From contig DBCG01000057.1 of assembly GCA_002292945.1 (NCBI GenBank), positions 11,354-35,561 on the forward strand: a DNA stretch of 24,208 bases. Direction: 5' to 3'. This DNA is from Proteobacteria bacterium UBA964 (GTDB lineage Bacteria; Pseudomonadota; Gammaproteobacteria; Steroidobacterales; Steroidobacteraceae). The position numbers and the translations under genes are program-made. Shown in pieces: positions 7,663 to 15,661 of this stretch (positions are counted from its first letter, which is position 1; every line of letters begins with the position of its first letter). The notes below the pieces were generated by a model. That model was not told the DNA's origin. It saw nothing but the letters and a program-made list of their open reading frames with translations, and made no database searches.

Positions 7663-9084
7663 TCAGCGGACGCGGATGTTGAGGAACTGCCAGGGATCCT
7701 CCCGATCGAGCTCCTCGGGGAAGAGCCGTTCGCGATCCTGCAGCGGGTTCCAATCGGTATAGGCGCCGACGACCGGCCCAAGGTAGGGCATACAGACCTC
7801 GAGCGCGCGACGGAAATCCATCTCGTCAGGTTCCACCACACCGCGCCGCGGGTTCTCCATCGCCCAGACGACGCCGGCGAGCACCGCCACGGTGACCTGC
7901 AGGCTGGTGGCGTTGTTGAACGGGCAGAGCGCGCGCGCTTCGTCGATGCTCAACTGCGAGCCGTACCAGTAGGCGTTGCGGCCATGGCCGGCGAGCAGCA
8001 CACCGAGCTCGTCGATGCCGCCCGGGTTGATCTCGTCCATGAGGATGCGCTGCTCGTCCTGCATGACGAAATTGCGGCCAGCGAACTCGTGGACCGACAG
8101 CACCGCGTCATCGCAGGGGTGATAGGCGTAATGCACGGTCGGGCGGTAAGCGACACGGTCGCCATCGAGCACGGAAAGGTAATCGGAGATCGAGATCGCC
8201 TCACCGTGCGTGATGAGGAAGCCGTGGAAATGCCCGGCACGAGGGGTCCAGGTGCGCACCCGCGTCGCAGCGCCCGGCTGCGACAGGAAGATGGAGGATC
8301 CGCGGCCGAAATCATAGCGGTTGCCATCGGCAGGGAAGTGCCGCTCGTGAGAACCCCAACCGAGTTCGGCGGGTTGGCAGCCCTCGCTGACGAAGCCGTC
8401 CACGGACCAGGTGTTGACGAACTCGCCCGGCCGCTTGCGCACCGGCGAGACCTGCGTGTCGCGCTCGGCGATGTGGATGACCTTGATGCCGAGCGTGTGC
8501 GCGAGCGCTGCCCACTCCTCGCGCGTGCGCGGGTCGCCCGCAGCGACACCGGTATCGGCGGCGATGTCGAGCAGCGCTTGCTTCACGAAGTGGGACACCA
8601 GGCCCGGGTTGGCGCCATGGGTGAGCACGGCGGTCGGTGCGTCGGCAGCGCCCTCGCGCAGCGAGAGCGCAGTCTCGCGCAACGCGTAGTTCGTACGGCG
8701 CGCAGCGGGAAGGCTGGGATCGGTGTAGCCCCCCGGCCAAGGCTCGATGCAGGTGTCGAGGTACAGCGCGCCACGCTCGCGGCAGAAGCGGATGAGATCG
8801 ATGGACGACACATCGACCGACACGTTGATGACGAAATCACCCTCGCCCACCAAAGGCGTGAGCACCGAGCGGAGGTTGTCCTGCTTGATCGCTTGCTTGA
8901 TGAAGTTCACGCCGAAATGCTGCACGACATGCGAGCCGCGCTCATCCGGCGCGACCACGGTGATGCGGCTCGCGTCGGTGCCGATATGGCGCAGGATGAG
9001 CGGCAGCACGCCCTGACCGATGCTACCGAAGCCGATGAACACGATGCGGCCCGGGAATTTCACGTGGATCTTGTGGCTCGTCAT
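7663..9084 (-). CDS. hss: homospermidine synthase
   Basis: NAD-dependent enzyme that joins two putrescines (or putrescine and spermidine) into sym-homospermidine. The 473 residues are close to the roughly 477 of characterised bacterial enzymes. A Rossmann motif GFGSIGQG lies at 18-25. Family blocks include LYLDTCIEPWPGGY at 107-120, THGANPGLVSHFVKQAL at 155-171, NTWSVDGFVSEG at 224-235 with Trp226 (the likely counterpart of the active-site Trp229 of the Blastochloris enzyme), and FLITHGEAISISDYL at 289-303. The saccharopine-dehydrogenase-like fold is complete. I chose the ATG at 9084 because the upstream part of the frame lies over the neighbouring gene and shows no homology. It follows the GST-like gene by 31 bases and sits near an arginine decarboxylase, consistent with polyamine synthesis. 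Confidence 0.95.
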   Translation of the reverse strand: MTSHKIHVKFPGRIVFIGFGSIGQGVLPLILRHIGTDASRITVVAPDERGSHVVQHFGVNFIKQAIKQDNLRSVLTPLVGEGDFVINVSVDVSSIDLIRFCRERGALYLDTCIEPWPGGYTDPSLPAARRTNYALRETALSLREGAADAPTAVLTHGANPGLVSHFVKQALLDIAADTGVAAGDPRTREEWAALAHTLGIKVIHIAERDTQVSPVRKRPGEFVNTWSVDGFVSEGCQPAELGWGSHERHFPADGNRYDFGRGSSIFLSQPGAATRVRTWTPRAGHFHGFLITHGEAISISDYLSVLDGDRVAYRPTVHYAYHPCDDAVLSVHEFAGRNFVMQDEQRILMDEINPGGIDELGVLLAGHGRNAYWYGSQLSIDEARALCPFNNATSLQVTVAVLAGVVWAMENPRRGVVEPDEMDFRRALEVCMPYLGPVVGAYTDWNPLQDRERLFPEELDREDPWQFLNIRVR

Positions 9085-9115
9085 GATGTGCGATCGCTCC
9101 AGTGGGAGGGGTGAC

Positions 9116-9799
9116 TCAATCGTTCCGCCAATGCGGCGGGAAGGTGCGCGCGTAGCCGGGCTGCGCCTCGATGCGGGCGAGCCAGCGTCCGAGCGCGGGG
9201 TAGTTGGAATCGATGGGCAGGAACCGGCTGGCGAGATCGCCGGCGCCGGGTCGCGCGAGGGCACGACGCAGCAATTGGATGGCGGGGAAGATGACCATGT
9301 CGATGGCGCTGTAGTCATCGCCCACGATCCAATCGAACCGCGACACGCGCTGCTCGATGGTGCGGGCCTCGCGCGCCACGACATGCATCGCGTCGGTGAG
9401 GCCATCGACCGTCAGCGGCGGCTCATCTGCGGGCCCCGGGCCGGTGCCGAGCAATGTGCGGCAGATGCCCATGATGTGCGGTTCAGTGTAGGCCTGGAAC
9501 TCCTCGATGACCCGGACGATCACCGCCGCTTCCTCGGGCGAACGGCCGAAGATCGGCGGCTCGGGATACTTGAGGTCGAGGTAGTACAGGATCGCCACGG
9601 ACTCGAAGACCACATAGTCGTCGTGCTTGAGCACCGGCAGACGGCCACGCGGGTTCATCGCCAGCATCTGCGGCGCCTTCTGTTCCTGCAGCGACATCTG
9701 CAGGAGGTGGCTGTCGTAGGACAGCCGTTTGTGCTCGAGGGCGAGCAGCACCCGCCAGGAGTATGGGCTGCCGCTGCCCCACCAGAGATCGATGGCCAT
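9116..9799 (-). CDS. glutathione S-transferase-like protein
   Basis: A 227-residue cytosolic protein with the two-domain GST layout. The N-terminal thioredoxin-like domain shows WWGSGSPYSWRVLLALEHK at 6-24 with the usual SPYS-type catalytic loop, then NPRGRLPVLKHDD at 49-61 (cis-Pro) and the glutathione-contacting FESVAILYYLDLKY at 65-78. The C-terminal helical domain contains the conserved helix with SAIDMVIFPAI at about 164-174, the N-capping Asp region. The substrate cannot be told from sequence. The start at 9799 gives a full GST N terminus; longer versions of the frame run over the divergent gene. It probably shares a transcript with the homospermidine synthase gene, although a link to polyamines is unproven. 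Confidence 0.9.
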   Translation of the reverse strand: MAIDLWWGSGSPYSWRVLLALEHKRLSYDSHLLQMSLQEQKAPQMLAMNPRGRLPVLKHDDYVVFESVAILYYLDLKYPEPPIFGRSPEEAAVIVRVIEEFQAYTEPHIMGICRTLLGTGPGPADEPPLTVDGLTDAMHVVAREARTIEQRVSRFDWIVGDDYSAIDMVIFPAIQLLRRALARPGAGDLASRFLPIDSNYPALGRWLARIEAQPGYARTFPPHWRND

Positions 9800-9842
9800 G
9801 CAAAGGATTGTAACGGTAACGCGCAGGCCGGAGAATTCAGAG

Positions 9843-12623
9843 ATGGAACATCGCACTTTCGTCGACACCGCCACCCTGTCCGCCCATCTGCATGATCCGG
9901 ACTGGGTGCTGCTCGACTGTCGTTTCGAGTTGGCGCAGCCCGGTTGGGGCGAGGCGGCGTTCGCCGCAGGCCATATCGAGGGTGCGCAGTACGCGCATCT
10001 CGACCGTGACCTGTCCTCGTCCGTGACGCCGACGACTGGCCGACACCCGCTGCCGGACCCGGCACAGTTCACCCGTCAGGCAGGCGCTTGGGGCATCGGT
10101 CCCGACACCCAGGTCGTCCTCTACGACCAGGACATCGGCGTGTTCGCCGCACGCGCCTGGTGGTTGTTGCGCTGGCTCGGCCATCGGCGGGTCGCCGTGC
10201 TCGAGGGCGGATGGGCCGCATGGACCGCGGCGGGCCTGCCCACCTCCCAGACCGTGCATCCGAGACCTGCGCGGACCTTCACCGGCACCCCCGACCCGAC
10301 GATGACCGCCGACGCGGCGGCGGTGCAGGCGGGACTCGCCGCCGGCGCGATCCGCCTCGTCGATGCGCGTGGTGCGGAACGCTTCGCGGGCCGTAACGAG
10401 ACCGTCGATCCGATCGCAGGCCATGTGCCGGGGGCGGTCAACCAACCCTACACCCAGAACTTCGAGGGTGGTCGTGCGCTGCCGGTCGCGAAGCTGAAAG
10501 AGCGCTGGCGAGCGACGCTCGCGGGGCGCAAACCCCCCACGCTCGTCGCCATGTGCGGCTCAGGGGTCAGCGCCTGCCTCAACCTGCTGACGCTCGAGCA
10601 TGCCGGGCTCGGCGGCGGCAAGCTCTACCCAGGGTCCTGGAGCGAGTGGATCCGCGATCCCGCCCGCCCGGTGGCGACCGGCGCTGAACCCGCGCCGCAG
10701 CCCTCCGCTTCGGCCACGGCCTGGAGCGTCGCGCAATCGCGCGAGCTCTACCATGTGCGGGCGTGGGGACAAGGCTACTTCGATGTCAACGAACGCGGTC
10801 ATGTGGTGGTGCGTCCGGAGCAGCAGCCGGGCCGCGAGATCGACCTCCACGATGTCGTGCAGGGCCTCAAGGCCCGCGACCTCACCGCCCCGTTGGTGCT
10901 GCGCTTCTCCGGGGTCCTCGGCCACCGGATGCGCCAGCTGTACGATGCCTTCAGCCGCGCGATCACCGAGAACGATTACCGCAACCGCTACGCGGCGGTG
11001 TTCCCGATCAAGGTCAACCAACAGCGCCTGGTGGTCGAGGAGGTGTTCCGCTGCGGAGCGGAGTTCGGTTTCGGTCTCGAGGCCGGCAGCAAGCCCGAGC
11101 TGCTCGCGGTCATGGCGATGAGCGAGAACTCGCCGGACCGGCTGATCGTCTGCAACGGCTTCAAGGACGACGCCTATATCGAGACCGCGATGCTCGCCAC
11201 GAAGCTCGGCCGCTCGATCGTGCCGGTGGTGGAGAACTACTCGGAACTCGGCCTCATCATCAAGCACGCGCAGCGGCTCGGCGTGCGGCCGCAGATCGGC
11301 GTACGCGTCAAGCTCGCGAGCGAAGGCTCGGGGCGCTGGAGCGGATCGGCCGGCGAGAAGTCGAAGTTCGGCCTCTTCATCACCGAGATCTTGGAGGCGG
11401 TCGCGGAACTGCGCCGTCACGGCATGCTCGACTGCCTGAAGCTCGTGCACTGCCACCCCGGTAGCCAGTTGCAGGACATCCAGCGCGTCAAGGACGCCAT
11501 CAACGAGCTCGCGCATGTCTATGCGGAGCTCAAGCTTCTCGGTGCCGGCCTCGAGTACATCGACGTCGGCGGTGGTCTCGGCGTCGACTACGATGGCTCG
11601 GCCAGCAACGATGCCTCTTCGATGAACTACAGCGTCGAGGAGTACGCGAACGATGTCGTGCACCGCATCGGCAGCGTCTGCAAGACCCGCGGCATCCCGC
11701 ATCCGATGATCATCAGCGAATCCGGCCGCGCCATCGCCGCGCACCACAGCATCCTGGTGTTCAACGTGCTCGGCCGCTCGGCACTCGATCGGTTCGATGT
11801 CAGCGGGCGCGAGGACGAAGGCTCGGACAAAGCCTTTCCGCAGCCCATACTCGATCTGCTCGACGCCTACCGCGAAGCGAGCGGACATCGCTTGGTCGAG
11901 TGTTGGCACGACGCGCTGACCGCGCGCGAGCAATGCCTGCAGATGTTCAACCTCGGCCTGCTGTCCCTCGAGCTGCGCGGTCTCGCAGAGCGGCTCTATT
12001 GGGCCACCTGCGCACGCATCCGCGACCTGTGCCGGCAGCTGGACGAAGTGCCCGAGGAGCTCACGGACATCGAGACCGTCCTCTCGGACCTCTACTTCTG
12101 CAACATGTCGGTGTTCCAGTCGCTCCCCGATTCCTGGGCCATCGACCAGCTGTTCCCCATCATGCCGATCCATCGCCTCGATGAGCGTCCTGCACGCCAT
12201 GCGGTGCTCGCCGACATCACCTGCGACTCGGACGGCAAGATCGACCATTTCGTCAGCCATCGCGAGATCAAGCGGACGCTCGAGGTGCACGAGATGGAGG
12301 AAGGCGACGAGTATTACCTCGCCGCGTTCCTCGTAGGCGCTTATCAAGAGACGCTGGGTGACCTGCACAACCTGTTCGGGGACACCCATGTGGTGCACAT
12401 CAGGCTGGAGGACGACGGCGGTTGGTTCATCGAAGAGACCGTCGCCGGCGACACCGCCAACAAGGTGCTCGAATACATGGAATACGATGTCGCCGAACTC
12501 GCCCCGGCGCTCGCCCGTGACTGCGAACGCGCGATCCGCGAGGGGCGCATGACCGTGGCGGAGGGTCAGGAACTGCGGCGTTTCTACGAGCGAGAGCTCA
12601 ACGGCTACGCTTATCTGGAGTGA
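9843..12623 (+). CDS. fusion: 3-mercaptopyruvate sulfurtransferase plus biosynthetic arginine decarboxylase
   Basis: A single open frame of 926 residues holds two complete enzymes. Residues 1 to about 283 are an SseA-type sulfurtransferase: an inactive rhodanese domain (LLDCRFEL, AGHIEGAQY, LEGGWAAW), then a catalytic one with VDARGAERF and the loop MCGSGVSACLNLL (Cys238); CGSGV is the mercaptopyruvate type. After a Pro/Ala/Ser linker (about 280-294), residues 295-926 form a SpeA-type PLP enzyme: WGQGYFDVNERG at 308-319, the PLP lysine in VFPIKVNQQ (Lys390), VHCHPGSQLQDI, the IDVGGGLGVDYDG block and ITCDSDGKIDHFV with Cys794. SpeA (658 residues in E. coli) makes agmatine. No stop and no convincing internal ribosome site separates the halves; a GTG at codon 277 is the best internal start but lacks a Shine-Dalgarno. 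The ATG at 9843 follows GGAG. The gene is divergent from the GST-like gene. Confidence 0.93.
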   Translation: MEHRTFVDTATLSAHLHDPDWVLLDCRFELAQPGWGEAAFAAGHIEGAQYAHLDRDLSSSVTPTTGRHPLPDPAQFTRQAGAWGIGPDTQVVLYDQDIGVFAARAWWLLRWLGHRRVAVLEGGWAAWTAAGLPTSQTVHPRPARTFTGTPDPTMTADAAAVQAGLAAGAIRLVDARGAERFAGRNETVDPIAGHVPGAVNQPYTQNFEGGRALPVAKLKERWRATLAGRKPPTLVAMCGSGVSACLNLLTLEHAGLGGGKLYPGSWSEWIRDPARPVATGAEPAPQPSASATAWSVAQSRELYHVRAWGQGYFDVNERGHVVVRPEQQPGREIDLHDVVQGLKARDLTAPLVLRFSGVLGHRMRQLYDAFSRAITENDYRNRYAAVFPIKVNQQRLVVEEVFRCGAEFGFGLEAGSKPELLAVMAMSENSPDRLIVCNGFKDDAYIETAMLATKLGRSIVPVVENYSELGLIIKHAQRLGVRPQIGVRVKLASEGSGRWSGSAGEKSKFGLFITEILEAVAELRRHGMLDCLKLVHCHPGSQLQDIQRVKDAINELAHVYAELKLLGAGLEYIDVGGGLGVDYDGSASNDASSMNYSVEEYANDVVHRIGSVCKTRGIPHPMIISESGRAIAAHHSILVFNVLGRSALDRFDVSGREDEGSDKAFPQPILDLLDAYREASGHRLVECWHDALTAREQCLQMFNLGLLSLELRGLAERLYWATCARIRDLCRQLDEVPEELTDIETVLSDLYFCNMSVFQSLPDSWAIDQLFPIMPIHRLDERPARHAVLADITCDSDGKIDHFVSHREIKRTLEVHEMEEGDEYYLAAFLVGAYQETLGDLHNLFGDTHVVHIRLEDDGGWFIEETVAGDTANKVLEYMEYDVAELAPALARDCERAIREGRMTVAEGQELRRFYERELNGYAYLE

Positions 12624-12652
12624 GCGGCATCCGACGCGTCGGGGTGTATCAT

Positions 12653-12682
12653 CGGTCGGCGGGTCACCGGATCCGCCGACCG
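12653..12682 (+). terminator. strong hairpin after the decarboxylase, possible terminator
   Basis: A perfect 10-base stem (CGGTCGGCGG at 12653-12662 with CCGCCGACCG at 12673-12682) and a 10-base loop lie 30 bases after the fusion gene and 33 before the next start. No run of T follows, so it may end transcription inefficiently, or act as a 3' end stabiliser or a 5' leader element of the next gene. Confidence 0.4.
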
Positions 12683-12715
12683 ACACATCAAGCCATCCGT
12701 CCGGGAGGACCCCGC

Positions 12716-13633
12716 ATGAACCGTCCGATCCTCGCGCTCACCGCCGCCATCGCCGCGCTGCTCGCCTCCGCCGCCCCCGTCACCGAATCGCGACAGAAGT
12801 CGGCGGCGATCGATCTGTCTACGCCAGCCGGGGCTGCACTCGCGCAGCGCAAGATCCAGTGTTCGGCGATCGACAACGTCGCCGTCACCTACACGTTCCA
12901 CGGTGAGGCTTTCGCGCGCGTACCGGGTGAGCGTGACCGTAAGCTGTTCGATGTCGAGGGCATGAACGTCCGCCAATGCGTCACCGTGACCGATCCGCAG
13001 CGCGGCACCGGTTGGCGCCTCGTCTCGCGCGAACTGCTGCTCTACATCGACCCGGCCACGGGCCAGATCCTGCGCGAATGGAAGAACCCTTGGACGGGTC
13101 AGACCGTCAAGGTGCTGCAGACCACCAACGACCCGGTCAACCAGCGGCCCGTGTTCCCGGCGACCGCTGACAGCCGCTCGACGGGCTGGCGCGGCACCAT
13201 CAACGGGGACACTTGGTGGGACACCATCACGGTACCGCTGTTCTATTCCAACCCGCTCGCCGGCGCTTACCAGAAGCAGATCGGCGGCTTCTACCACGCC
13301 ACGGAGATGTTCAATTTCTTCGGCAAGGTCTCCGAGCTCACCGATCCGCGCAACCCGAGCCCGGCGGTCAATGTCGGTTGGGTGCGGATGGCCGATTGGC
13401 TGCCCTGGATGGAGATGAGCGGACGCGCAGGCATCATCTACATGCACGCCGCCGGTCGGAAGATCGACGACTACTCGCAACTGCCCAAGGTCATGCGCGA
13501 TGCGATCGAACAAGAGTATCCCGCGTACCGCACCCCTCCCCCGGGTGATGACACGCGCGAGAACGAGACCAGTTGGACGCTCTACAAGAAGGCCTTCCCA
13601 GCGCCGGCCGCGGTGCAACCCGCCGGGAAATAG
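12716..13633 (+). CDS. secreted DUF1838-like protein
   Basis: A 305-residue protein with a probable N-terminal export signal (basic MNRP, hydrophobic ILALTAAIAALLASAAP). The mature part resembles the DUF1838 family: VTYTFHGEAFARVPGERDRK at about 57-76, LFDVEGMNVRQC at 77-88, LLLYIDPATGQILREWKNPW at 108-127, and a late WVRMADWLPWMEM at 222-234. It is rich in Trp and Tyr and has no metal-binding or catalytic motif I can name; the biochemical function of the family is unknown to me. The ATG at 12716 is preceded by GGGAGG at a good distance, which decides the start. It appears monocistronic, bounded by a hairpin upstream and a strong intrinsic terminator downstream. The family assignment is from memory of conserved blocks and is moderately sure. 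Confidence 0.8.
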   Translation: MNRPILALTAAIAALLASAAPVTESRQKSAAIDLSTPAGAALAQRKIQCSAIDNVAVTYTFHGEAFARVPGERDRKLFDVEGMNVRQCVTVTDPQRGTGWRLVSRELLLYIDPATGQILREWKNPWTGQTVKVLQTTNDPVNQRPVFPATADSRSTGWRGTINGDTWWDTITVPLFYSNPLAGAYQKQIGGFYHATEMFNFFGKVSELTDPRNPSPAVNVGWVRMADWLPWMEMSGRAGIIYMHAAGRKIDDYSQLPKVMRDAIEQEYPAYRTPPPGDDTRENETSWTLYKKAFPAPAAVQPAGK

Positions 13634-13660
13634 CCCCGGTCGCCGTGGAAACGCCACGCT

Positions 13661-13701
13661 CGACAGGCCTGCCGGCCATCCGGCGGGCCTGTCGTTTACT
13701 T
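13661..13701 (+). terminator. intrinsic terminator after the DUF1838-like gene
   Basis: A 15-base stem (13661-13675 with 13680-13694, one G-T wobble) closed by the loop CCAT is followed by TTTACTT. It lies 27 bases after the stop of the DUF1838-like gene and separates it from the RNA-binding protein gene. The remaining bases to 13777 should hold the promoter of the next gene, but I see no clear -35/-10 pair. Confidence 0.8.
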
Positions 13702-13777
13702 CGAACTCGCACGGGTAGTAGCATCGACCCATCGGTGGGCCGAGCTCGCGCCCGCCCCCTTTTCCACGGGAAACGCC

Positions 13778-14056
13778 ATGACGACGATCTATGTAGGCAA
13801 CCTGCCTTTCACCGCCAATGAAGCCGACCTCCGGGTGCTCTTCGAGCGTCACGGGAAGGTCGACTCCGTCAAACTCATCAACGATCGCGAGACCGGCCGA
13901 CCGCGCGGCTTCGGCTTCGTGGAGATGCCCTCGGCGGAAGCGCAAGCCGCCATCGGCGCGCTCAACGGTTACGAGATGAACGGTCGTGCACTGCGCATCA
14001 ACGAAGCGCAGGAACGCGCGCCGCGGCCACCCGGCGGCGGTTACGACCGCCGCTGA
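13778..14056 (+). CDS. small RRM-domain RNA-binding protein
   Basis: A 92-residue protein made almost entirely of one RNA-recognition motif. RNP2 is IYVGNL at 4-9 and RNP1 is RGFGFVEM at about 43-50; the spacing between them and the LNGYEMNGRALRINEA end match the RRM fold. A short Arg/Pro/Gly tail (PRPPGGGYDRR) follows, like the glycine-rich cold-induced RNA-binding proteins of bacteria and cyanobacteria. It likely binds single-stranded RNA in the cytoplasm; a role in cold or RNA stability is inference from relatives. The ATG at 13778 is preceded by a weak GGGAAA. The Nudix gene begins 40 bases downstream and may be co-transcribed. Confidence 0.95.
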   Translation: MTTIYVGNLPFTANEADLRVLFERHGKVDSVKLINDRETGRPRGFGFVEMPSAEAQAAIGALNGYEMNGRALRINEAQERAPRPPGGGYDRR

Positions 14057-14096
14057 ACGGCTGCGGCGCGTCGACCGCCCGGCAGCGCAGACTCTC

Positions 14097-14639
14097 ATGG
14101 AAGACACCCGCCGCCCCGTGCTCGACGGACGCGTGATCCGCGTGAGCATCGATACGGTGACGCTGCCCAACGGCCATCGCACCGAACTCGAGATCGTGCA
14201 TCACCCCGGCGGCGCTGCCATCGTCGCGATCGACGACGCAGGACGCGTCTGTCTGCTGCACCAACACCGGCATGCTGCGGGTGGTCGCGTCTGGGAGCTG
14301 CCCGCCGGACGGGTGGAACCGGATGAACCCCCGGCGGAGACGGCGCGCCGCGAGCTCGCCGAGGAAGCCGGCGTCTCGGCGCGCGAGTGGCGGTCGCTCG
14401 GCGTCTCGCTCAGTTCACCCGGCGTGTTCACGGAGCGCATCCACCTGTTCCTCGCCATGGGCCTCTCGCCGGTGCCGGATGCGCGCGAAGCGGCCGAAGT
14501 GTTCGAAGTGCATTGGCTGCCGTTGGAGGAGGCCGTGCTACGCTGCCTCGACGGCCGCATCGAAGATTCCAAGACCTGTATCGGCGTGTTGCGCGCCGCC
14601 GCCCTGACCGGGCGCGATCCGACCCGGAGTCCCCCATGA
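14097..14639 (+). CDS. Nudix hydrolase (ADP-ribose pyrophosphatase-like)
   Basis: A 180-residue cytoplasmic Nudix enzyme that would cleave a nucleoside diphosphate linked to another group. The complete Nudix box lies at 71-93: G, five residues, Glu77, seven residues, then REL-AEE-AGV, so the metal-binding Glu residues are intact. WELPAG just before it, and SSPGVFTERIHLFLA at 107-120 after it, resemble the ADP-ribose pyrophosphatase (NudF/YffH-like) group; the exact substrate is not determined. The ATG at 14097 gives a standard family N terminus with the domain starting after about 38 residues. The stop overlaps the ATG of the quinone reductase-like gene (ATGA at 14636-14639), a sign of translational coupling. 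Confidence 0.93.
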   Translation: MEDTRRPVLDGRVIRVSIDTVTLPNGHRTELEIVHHPGGAAIVAIDDAGRVCLLHQHRHAAGGRVWELPAGRVEPDEPPAETARRELAEEAGVSAREWRSLGVSLSSPGVFTERIHLFLAMGLSPVPDAREAAEVFEVHWLPLEEAVLRCLDGRIEDSKTCIGVLRAAALTGRDPTRSPP

Positions 14640-15631
14640 AAGCATTGATGAGCATCGCCCCCGGTGGTCCCCGCAGCCTCGAGCTGTGCGAGGTGCCCGA
14701 TCCGGTACCAGGCCCCGGCGAGGTGCGCATCGCGGTGCGCGCCTGCGCCATCAACTTCCCCGATACGCTCGTGATCGAGGACAAATACCAGTTCAAGCCG
14801 CCCCGACCGTTCGCCCCCGGCATGGAGGTCGCGGGCGTGGTGGAGGCGCTCGGAGCCGGCGTCGAGGCTCCCGCCCTCGGCAGCCGCGTGATCGCCCATG
14901 CGCTGGTGGGCGGTCTCGCCGAGAAACTCATCGCCCGCGCCGCGCACTGCGTGCCGATGCCCGATGCCATGACCTTCGAGGTCGGTGCGTCGCTGCTCGT
15001 CACCTACGGGACCTCGATCCACGCGCTGCAGGATCGCGGACGCCTGCGCGCGGGCGAGACGCTACTGGTGCTCGGCGCCGCCGGCGGTGTCGGACTCGCC
15101 GCGGTCGAACTTGGCAAGGCGGCCGGTGCGCGGGTGATCGCCGCTGCCTCGAGCGAAGCCAAAGCCGCCGTCGCCCGGGCGCACGGGGCTGACGCGACGC
15201 TCGTCTACCCAAGCACCGTCACCGACCCGCGCGCACTCGCCGCAGCGTTCAAGGATGCCTGTGGGCCATCGGGCGCGGATGTCATCTACGACCCGGTCGG
15301 CGGTCCCTACGCGGAGCCCGCGCTGCGTGCCATCGCCTGGGAGGGCCGCTATCTCGTGGTCGGCTTTCCAGCCGGGATCCCGCAGCCGCCGCTCAACCTC
15401 GCGCTGCTCAAGGGCTGCGACATCTGCGGCGTGTTCTGGGGCAGCTTCGTCGAGCGCAACCCGGCGCGGCACCGCGAGCATGTGAAGAACCTGCTGCAGA
15501 TGTGCCTCGAGGGCCGCATCCGTCCGGAGATCTCTGCTCGCTATCCTCTGGAGCGCGGCGGCGAGGCGCTCGAAGCCTTGGCGGGGCGCCACGCCACCGG
15601 CAAGGTGGTGGTGACGATCGGCGAGGGCTGA
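14636..15631 (+). CDS. NADPH:quinone reductase-like MDR oxidoreductase
   Basis: A 331-residue zinc-free medium-chain dehydrogenase/reductase of the quinone oxidoreductase type. The N-terminal GroES-like domain holds VRACAINFPDTLVIEDKYQ at 34-52 and PGMEVAGVVEALG at 61-73. The Rossmann domain has the NADPH motif LGAAGGVG at 146-153 with AAVELGKAAGA after it. The catalytic-zinc Cys/His set of alcohol dehydrogenases is absent, as is usual in this branch. The late FWGSF and the ERGGEALEALAGRHATGKVV ending are typical. The substrate is unknown (quinones, enals and acrylyl-CoA are reduced by relatives). Its start overlaps the Nudix stop by four bases, so the two are made together. Confidence 0.92.
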   Translation: MKALMSIAPGGPRSLELCEVPDPVPGPGEVRIAVRACAINFPDTLVIEDKYQFKPPRPFAPGMEVAGVVEALGAGVEAPALGSRVIAHALVGGLAEKLIARAAHCVPMPDAMTFEVGASLLVTYGTSIHALQDRGRLRAGETLLVLGAAGGVGLAAVELGKAAGARVIAAASSEAKAAVARAHGADATLVYPSTVTDPRALAAAFKDACGPSGADVIYDPVGGPYAEPALRAIAWEGRYLVVGFPAGIPQPPLNLALLKGCDICGVFWGSFVERNPARHREHVKNLLQMCLEGRIRPEISARYPLERGGEALEALAGRHATGKVVVTIGEG

Positions 15632-15661
15632 CGGCGCGGGGAAGATAGCGGGAGCGGTGTC

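Noticed and set aside
7984..9114. Open frame of 376 codons antisense to homospermidine synthase
   Set aside because: Shadow frame; the opposite strand has the full enzyme with all motifs.
10560..12686. Open frame of 708 codons antisense to the decarboxylase
   Set aside because: Mirror of SpeA codons; no domain, no ribosome site.
13720..13745. Short CCCA/TGGG hairpin before the RRM gene as a cold-shock leader
   Set aside because: A four-base stem is too weak, and no conserved leader pattern is recognisable.
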